A stretch of DNA of 64,000 nt from Bacteroidales bacterium (GTDB taxonomy: Bacteria > Bacteroidota > Bacteroidia > Bacteroidales > UBA12077): contig DAOWGM010000073.1 of NCBI GenBank assembly GCA_030637515.1, forward strand, positions 1 through 64,000. The letters run 5' to 3'. Of the stretch, positions 59,766 through 64,000 are shown piece after piece. A program made the position numbers and the translations under genes. Under the pieces are notes generated by a model, which saw only the letters and a program-made list of their open reading frames with translations, did not search any database and was not told the origin of the DNA. The number at the start of each line of letters is the position of its first letter. Position 1 is the first letter of the stretch.

Positions 59766-60668
59766 ATGGATTTAACGTTATTAGTATTAGCAGCAGGAAT
59801 GGGAAGTCGCTATGGTGGCTTAAAACAATTGGATCAGGTTGGTCCAAGTGGTGAAACAATTATAGATTATTCTGTTTACGATGCCATTGAAGCAGGATTT
59901 AATAAAATAGTTTTCATTATCAGAAAAGATATTGAAAAGGATATGAAAGAACTTCTGTTTGATAAATACAGTAAGAAAATAAAAATCGACTATGTATTCC
60001 AGGAACTGGATAATATACCTGAAGGTGTTGATTTACCAGCTGATCGCGTAAAACCCTGGGGTACAGGACATGCTGTACTTATGGCTAAAGGTGTTATAAA
60101 TGAGCCATTTGTAGTTATTAATGCAGATGATTTTTATGGTAAAAGTGCATTCAGAGTTGTAGCAGATTATATGAAAAGTAATCAGGATGATCTTAAAGGT
60201 AAAAACTGTATGGCAGGTTATTTATTAAAAAATACTCTTTCTGATTACGGCCATGTTTCAAGAGGGGTGTGTAAGGTTAACGAAAAGAATGAATTGGTTG
60301 AAATTACTGAAAGAACTAAAATAGAATGGAAGAACAAGAAAATTATTGCCGATAATAATGGCAATGACTTAGAGCTTGATGGTGATGTTTTTGTATCAAT
60401 GAATTTCTGGGCTTTTACACCTGATGTTTTTCCTGAGTTGGAATCAGAATTCAAAAAATTTATACAAAAAAATTCTACTGACATTAAATCAGAATATTAC
60501 ATCCCTTCCATTGTAAGTCATCAGATGAATAGTAGTTTAGCAACATTTAAGGTTCTTGAAGCAAATGACCAATGGTTCGGTGTTACTTATAAAGAAGATA
60601 AACCTATAGTTATAGAAAAAATTAAGAAATTAACTGAAGCTAAGGAGTATCCTGAGAAACTTTGGTAG
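59766..60668 (+). CDS. NDP-sugar nucleotidyltransferase-like protein
   Basis: LLVLAAGMGSRYGGLKQLDQVGPSGETIIDYSVYDAI; VVINADDFYG. Confidence 0.9.
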   Translation: MDLTLLVLAAGMGSRYGGLKQLDQVGPSGETIIDYSVYDAIEAGFNKIVFIIRKDIEKDMKELLFDKYSKKIKIDYVFQELDNIPEGVDLPADRVKPWGTGHAVLMAKGVINEPFVVINADDFYGKSAFRVVADYMKSNQDDLKGKNCMAGYLLKNTLSDYGHVSRGVCKVNEKNELVEITERTKIEWKNKKIIADNNGNDLELDGDVFVSMNFWAFTPDVFPELESEFKKFIQKNSTDIKSEYYIPSIVSHQMNSSLATFKVLEANDQWFGVTYKEDKPIVIEKIKKLTEAKEYPEKLW

Positions 60669-60696
60669 GATATTAGATTTAAAAGCAAAGAAAAGG

Positions 60697-60728
60697 AAAA
60701 GGACTTTACTAATTAAGTCCTTTTTTTT
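60697..60728. terminator. Terminator between convergent genes
   Basis: AAAAGGACTT-N8-AAGTCCTTTTTTTT. Confidence 0.85.
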
Positions 60729-62763
60729 ATTCATCGAGTAAAAGCAATAAATAATGTGCAGCCGACCAGCTGAAATTATAAGATTCTAATCCTTTTCCTG
60801 TTAGTGGTTGATAATTTTCTCTTATTGCAGGTCCTTTATCAAGTAAACCTTCTGCATTTTCAATTAACATTTGTGTAGCTTGGTCTGCTTCTTTTATATA
60901 TCCATAATTTTTTAATGCAATTACAGCAAAATAGGCTTGGTCTAACCAAACAGGACCACGCCAATATCCACCATCAGGTTTAAACTTCGGGTGATCTGCC
61001 GAAACAGTAGGAAAGGGAACTTTTGTAAAAAACTTGGAACTGTCAGTCATTATCAGCATTGCTTTTTCAGCTTGCTCTGATGTAGCTATGTTTGCCCATA
61101 AAGGAATCCATCCTTCAGGTCCCATTGCTTCAATATACTTTTCGCCTGTAATATCAGTATCAAAGAACCATCCCAATTCGTCATTCCAGAATTGCTGTTG
61201 AATTCTAATTTTCAAATGATTAGCATCTGTACTAAAGCTTTTATTATCAGCTTCTAATCTTAAAATCTGTGCTATCTTGCTTAAATAAAGCTTTTCAGCA
61301 TATAAATAGGCATTCAAATCAACACTTTCTTGATCTAAGGAGTATGCATTGGTATTATTTGTTAGAATTTTACTTTTATCAAATCTTACAGCGTTATCCA
61401 TTCCGCTTTCCCATTTTGCTGCTATTAAGGTACCATCTGTTGATCCATACTCGCATAAACTATCCATATCGTGATCTCGATTTGTATACCACCAATCGTG
61501 GTATTTAACAAGCTTTGGATACATCTCTTCTAAAAAAGACTCATCATTTGTTTGTTCAAATATATTCCACACAGCCCAAGCAGATAATGGTGGCTTAGTA
61601 TTTCTGTAATTATTAGCTTCAATAGTAGTATCACGATAAACGCAGTCAGGAATAAAACCGTTTAAAGTTTGAAAATCATACATAGCTCGAATCTGATCTT
61701 TAGCCAGTTCTGGATTAAAATATGTCAAAGCAACCGCATGTTTCCAGCTATCCCAAGCCCAGAATCCATGAAACCAAACATAATGATAACTTGGGAAGCA
61801 GCCTGCATAGTTTAAACCTTCTGCAGGTACACGCCAATTATTTTGCAGAGTCTGAACACATTTTACTAATAAGTTCTGATAATCATCAATTTGAAATTCC
61901 GGTTCAAGTTTTTCGGTTAAACTATTTAGCTGTTTTGTCTTCTCTTGAATCCTTTTATTTAATAGAAGATCAAAATCAATATTTTCTAAATGTTCATTGC
62001 TATTCTCATGAAAAGAAAATGATTGCATTAATAAAATTTCTTTTGATTCATGAGGTTTTAAGTATATGTAATCAAGCTTAATTGAGTATGTTGAATCTGA
62101 ATTGCTAATTATAAATGATTCCTCATTTAACAATGTAATTCTGCCATTTGAATTACTTTTTTCAGACTTAATATTTAAAACTTGACCATCATTATTGATA
62201 TGAAAACCACTTTTAAAAAAATTACCATAAACAATAGGGGAAAAACTAATTTGATCTTTTGAAACATTTCGAATCTCAGTTTTAATAATCGCTTTTTCAT
62301 CAGAATAAAAAACAAGTTGTTGTTTTATTTCAATATCTTCATTTACAAATGATTGTTCTAAATGACTTAAATATGATTTCTGGTTTACATTTATTGATTC
62401 TTTGTTTAGTAAATCTTTCCCTTCCTCGTTTTCAAGAACTAAGTTTGACAAACAAGGCGAAATCCAAATACCATTTTCTTGTGTCATTATGAAAGGACCA
62501 GTAAAACCAATAATATTTGAGCTTGTATCAGGAAAACCATATGCAAACCAAGCACCCTGATCAGAATATGAGAAAAATGAACGATCATCTGCTGACTTTG
62601 GGTTTCCCACATAGTTTATAACATTTTCAGGATAATCAATTTTGTCATTAATTTGATCTTTTTGCTGGACACATGATAAAAGCAATTGTAAACTAATAAT
62701 AGCTACAGTAAAACTATTTAATATTCTCATTATTAATATATTATGCTTATGGATTTTTACCAA
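60727..62763 (-). CDS. MGH1/GH63-like glycoside hydrolase, lipoprotein
   Basis: WFHGFWAWDSWKHAVALTYFNPELAKDQIRAMYDFQ; WESGMDNAVRFD; YWRGPVWLDQAYFAVIAL; signal likely from internal Met MRILNSFTVAIISLQLLLSC. Confidence 0.88.
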   Translation of the reverse strand: MVKIHKHNILIMRILNSFTVAIISLQLLLSCVQQKDQINDKIDYPENVINYVGNPKSADDRSFFSYSDQGAWFAYGFPDTSSNIIGFTGPFIMTQENGIWISPCLSNLVLENEEGKDLLNKESINVNQKSYLSHLEQSFVNEDIEIKQQLVFYSDEKAIIKTEIRNVSKDQISFSPIVYGNFFKSGFHINNDGQVLNIKSEKSNSNGRITLLNEESFIISNSDSTYSIKLDYIYLKPHESKEILLMQSFSFHENSNEHLENIDFDLLLNKRIQEKTKQLNSLTEKLEPEFQIDDYQNLLVKCVQTLQNNWRVPAEGLNYAGCFPSYHYVWFHGFWAWDSWKHAVALTYFNPELAKDQIRAMYDFQTLNGFIPDCVYRDTTIEANNYRNTKPPLSAWAVWNIFEQTNDESFLEEMYPKLVKYHDWWYTNRDHDMDSLCEYGSTDGTLIAAKWESGMDNAVRFDKSKILTNNTNAYSLDQESVDLNAYLYAEKLYLSKIAQILRLEADNKSFSTDANHLKIRIQQQFWNDELGWFFDTDITGEKYIEAMGPEGWIPLWANIATSEQAEKAMLIMTDSSKFFTKVPFPTVSADHPKFKPDGGYWRGPVWLDQAYFAVIALKNYGYIKEADQATQMLIENAEGLLDKGPAIRENYQPLTGKGLESYNFSWSAAHYLLLLLDE

Positions 62764-63122
62764 GGATAATAACTATCCCAATAATCTTCTTCTAAGGTAA
62801 TTGTAATTCGTCGATCATCATAAAAATGAACTTCCTCATTTGTATATTCCAATGCGTCAGGATTATCACTTGTTATTTTAAAATCATAAATGTAATTGTC
62901 TTCAGCATTAAGAGTAAACGTTTTACTTCCACCAGGACCTATATTACTACTAATTCTGTTTGAACCATAACCGGAATTTGAATAATAAACTCCTGTAATA
63001 TTGTACGATGAAGAATTGTTTTCAACAACAAGAAAAGCTTCTTGTTTTAATGCATCAGGCTTATCACAAGCAACTATGCTTAACATTATAATGCTCGTAA
63101 AAATTAATATCGTTTTTCGTAT
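62757..63122 (-). CDS. Small putative lipoprotein with apparent ATA start
   Basis: Upstream in-frame extension (I)RKTILIFTSIIMLSIVACDKP restores a full signal peptide; only ACT GTC ATA follow the upstream stop TAA. Confidence 0.6.
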   Translation of the reverse strand: MRKTILIFTSIIMLSIVACDKPDALKQEAFLVVENNSSSYNITGVYYSNSGYGSNRISSNIGPGGSKTFTLNAEDNYIYDFKITSDNPDALEYTNEEVHFYDDRRITITLEEDYWDSYYPW

Positions 63123-63262
63123 GACAGTTTATTTTAGAAAATATAATATAAAAGTATAAAATGTGTAGTTTAAATTCAACTAACTTACTTTATAAATGTT
63201 ATTTATGATGATTGTAATTAATAATTTTCATAATTTTAATTCAAATTTTAAAATACCTGCTT

Positions 63263-63991
63263 ATGAAAAGCTTTAAAAGTCTTATTTCCATTATATTAAT
63301 TATGATTTCTGTTTCCTTTTTATCATTTAATATTGTTAAAAATGATTCTGACAAGTATGAAAAGGTGCGTCAAAGAATGGTTCGGAATCAAATTGTTGCA
63401 AAAGGAGTTAAAGATCAAAAAGTGATACAAGCCATGCTAAACGTGCAAAGACATTTATTTGTGCCTAAGAATTATGAACGAATGGCTTATGAAGACAGAC
63501 CTCTTTCAATAGGCGAAGGACAAACTATTTCACAACCATACATTGTGGCTTTAATGACTGAAACTCTTGATTTAAAGAAAGAAATGAAAGTCCTTGAAAT
63601 TGGAACTGGTTCAGGTTATCAAGCTGCAATACTTGCTGAAATTGTTGATCATGTTTATTCAATTGAAATTATTGAATCATTGGGTTTAAGGGCTAAAAAA
63701 CTATTAGAAAGTTTAGATTATAAAAATATTAACCTGAAAATTGGTGATGGATATAAAGGATGGAAAGAGAATGCTCCATTTGATGCCATTATTGTGACAT
63801 GTGCACCTACTAATATTCCAAAACCACTGGAAGAACAGTTAAAAGAAGGAGGAAAAATGATTATTCCTCTTGGAGGAAGTATTACTCAGAAATTAGTATT
63901 ATTTGAAAAGAAAAATGGGAAATTAATTAAGAAAATTGTTGCTCCTGTTCGTTTTGTACCCATGATTCGTGATGATGGGAAGCATTATTAA
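63263..63991 (+). CDS. pcm: Protein-L-isoaspartate(D-aspartate) O-methyltransferase, exported/anchored
   Basis: VLEIGTGSGYQAAILAEIVDHVYSIEI; EDRPLSIGEGQTISQPYIVALMTE. Confidence 0.93.
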   Translation: MKSFKSLISIILIMISVSFLSFNIVKNDSDKYEKVRQRMVRNQIVAKGVKDQKVIQAMLNVQRHLFVPKNYERMAYEDRPLSIGEGQTISQPYIVALMTETLDLKKEMKVLEIGTGSGYQAAILAEIVDHVYSIEIIESLGLRAKKLLESLDYKNINLKIGDGYKGWKENAPFDAIIVTCAPTNIPKPLEEQLKEGGKMIIPLGGSITQKLVLFEKKNGKLIKKIVAPVRFVPMIRDDGKHY

Positions 63992-64000
63992 ATAATATAT

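Noticed and set aside
1-64000. CRISPR array or cas operon
   Set aside because: No regularly spaced direct repeats and no cas-like ORFs; the repeats seen are isolated palindromes.
1-64000. Prophage or integrative element
   Set aside because: No integrase, terminase, capsid or relaxase ORFs; the XRE/S24 regulators and the tRNA-Lys pair are not accompanied by phage genes.

Overview
AT-rich bacterial chromosome segment with Bacteroidota hallmarks: DUF5916, DUF4252 and head-GIN proteins, FecI/FecR-type sigma/anti-sigma pairs, STN/carboxypeptidase-regulatory domains, and few Shine-Dalgarno sites. About 50 supported protein genes lie on both strands, with two identical tRNA-Lys(TTT) genes and many strong intrinsic terminators. 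Recognisable blocks: MarR(partial)-AhpD-OsmC stress genes; prfC; a RAYT-type HUH transposase with a nonsense codon among its own REP-like palindromes; a secreted WD40-caspase protein; a glycerol-3-phosphate oxidase / AGPS-like FAD oxidase / FGGY kinase operon; DUF4252-ECF sigma-DUF4252-DUF4252; a LexA-like XRE-S24 repressor near a radical-SAM/TIGR03915 DNA-repair pair, separated by a four-helix-bundle gene with imperfect inverted-repeat flanks; ECF/FecR/STN; an orphan darA-darB pair; a tandem fused adenylate kinase; egtB; and carbohydrate genes. The strongest novelty candidates are a signal-less ~70-aa-repeat protein carrying a GH16-like domain that lacks the catalytic acid/base Glu (42884-44746), the double adenylate kinase (54810-55982), the S24/rSAM locus, and the RAYT/REP locus. 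All family calls come from reading the translations; no searches were run.
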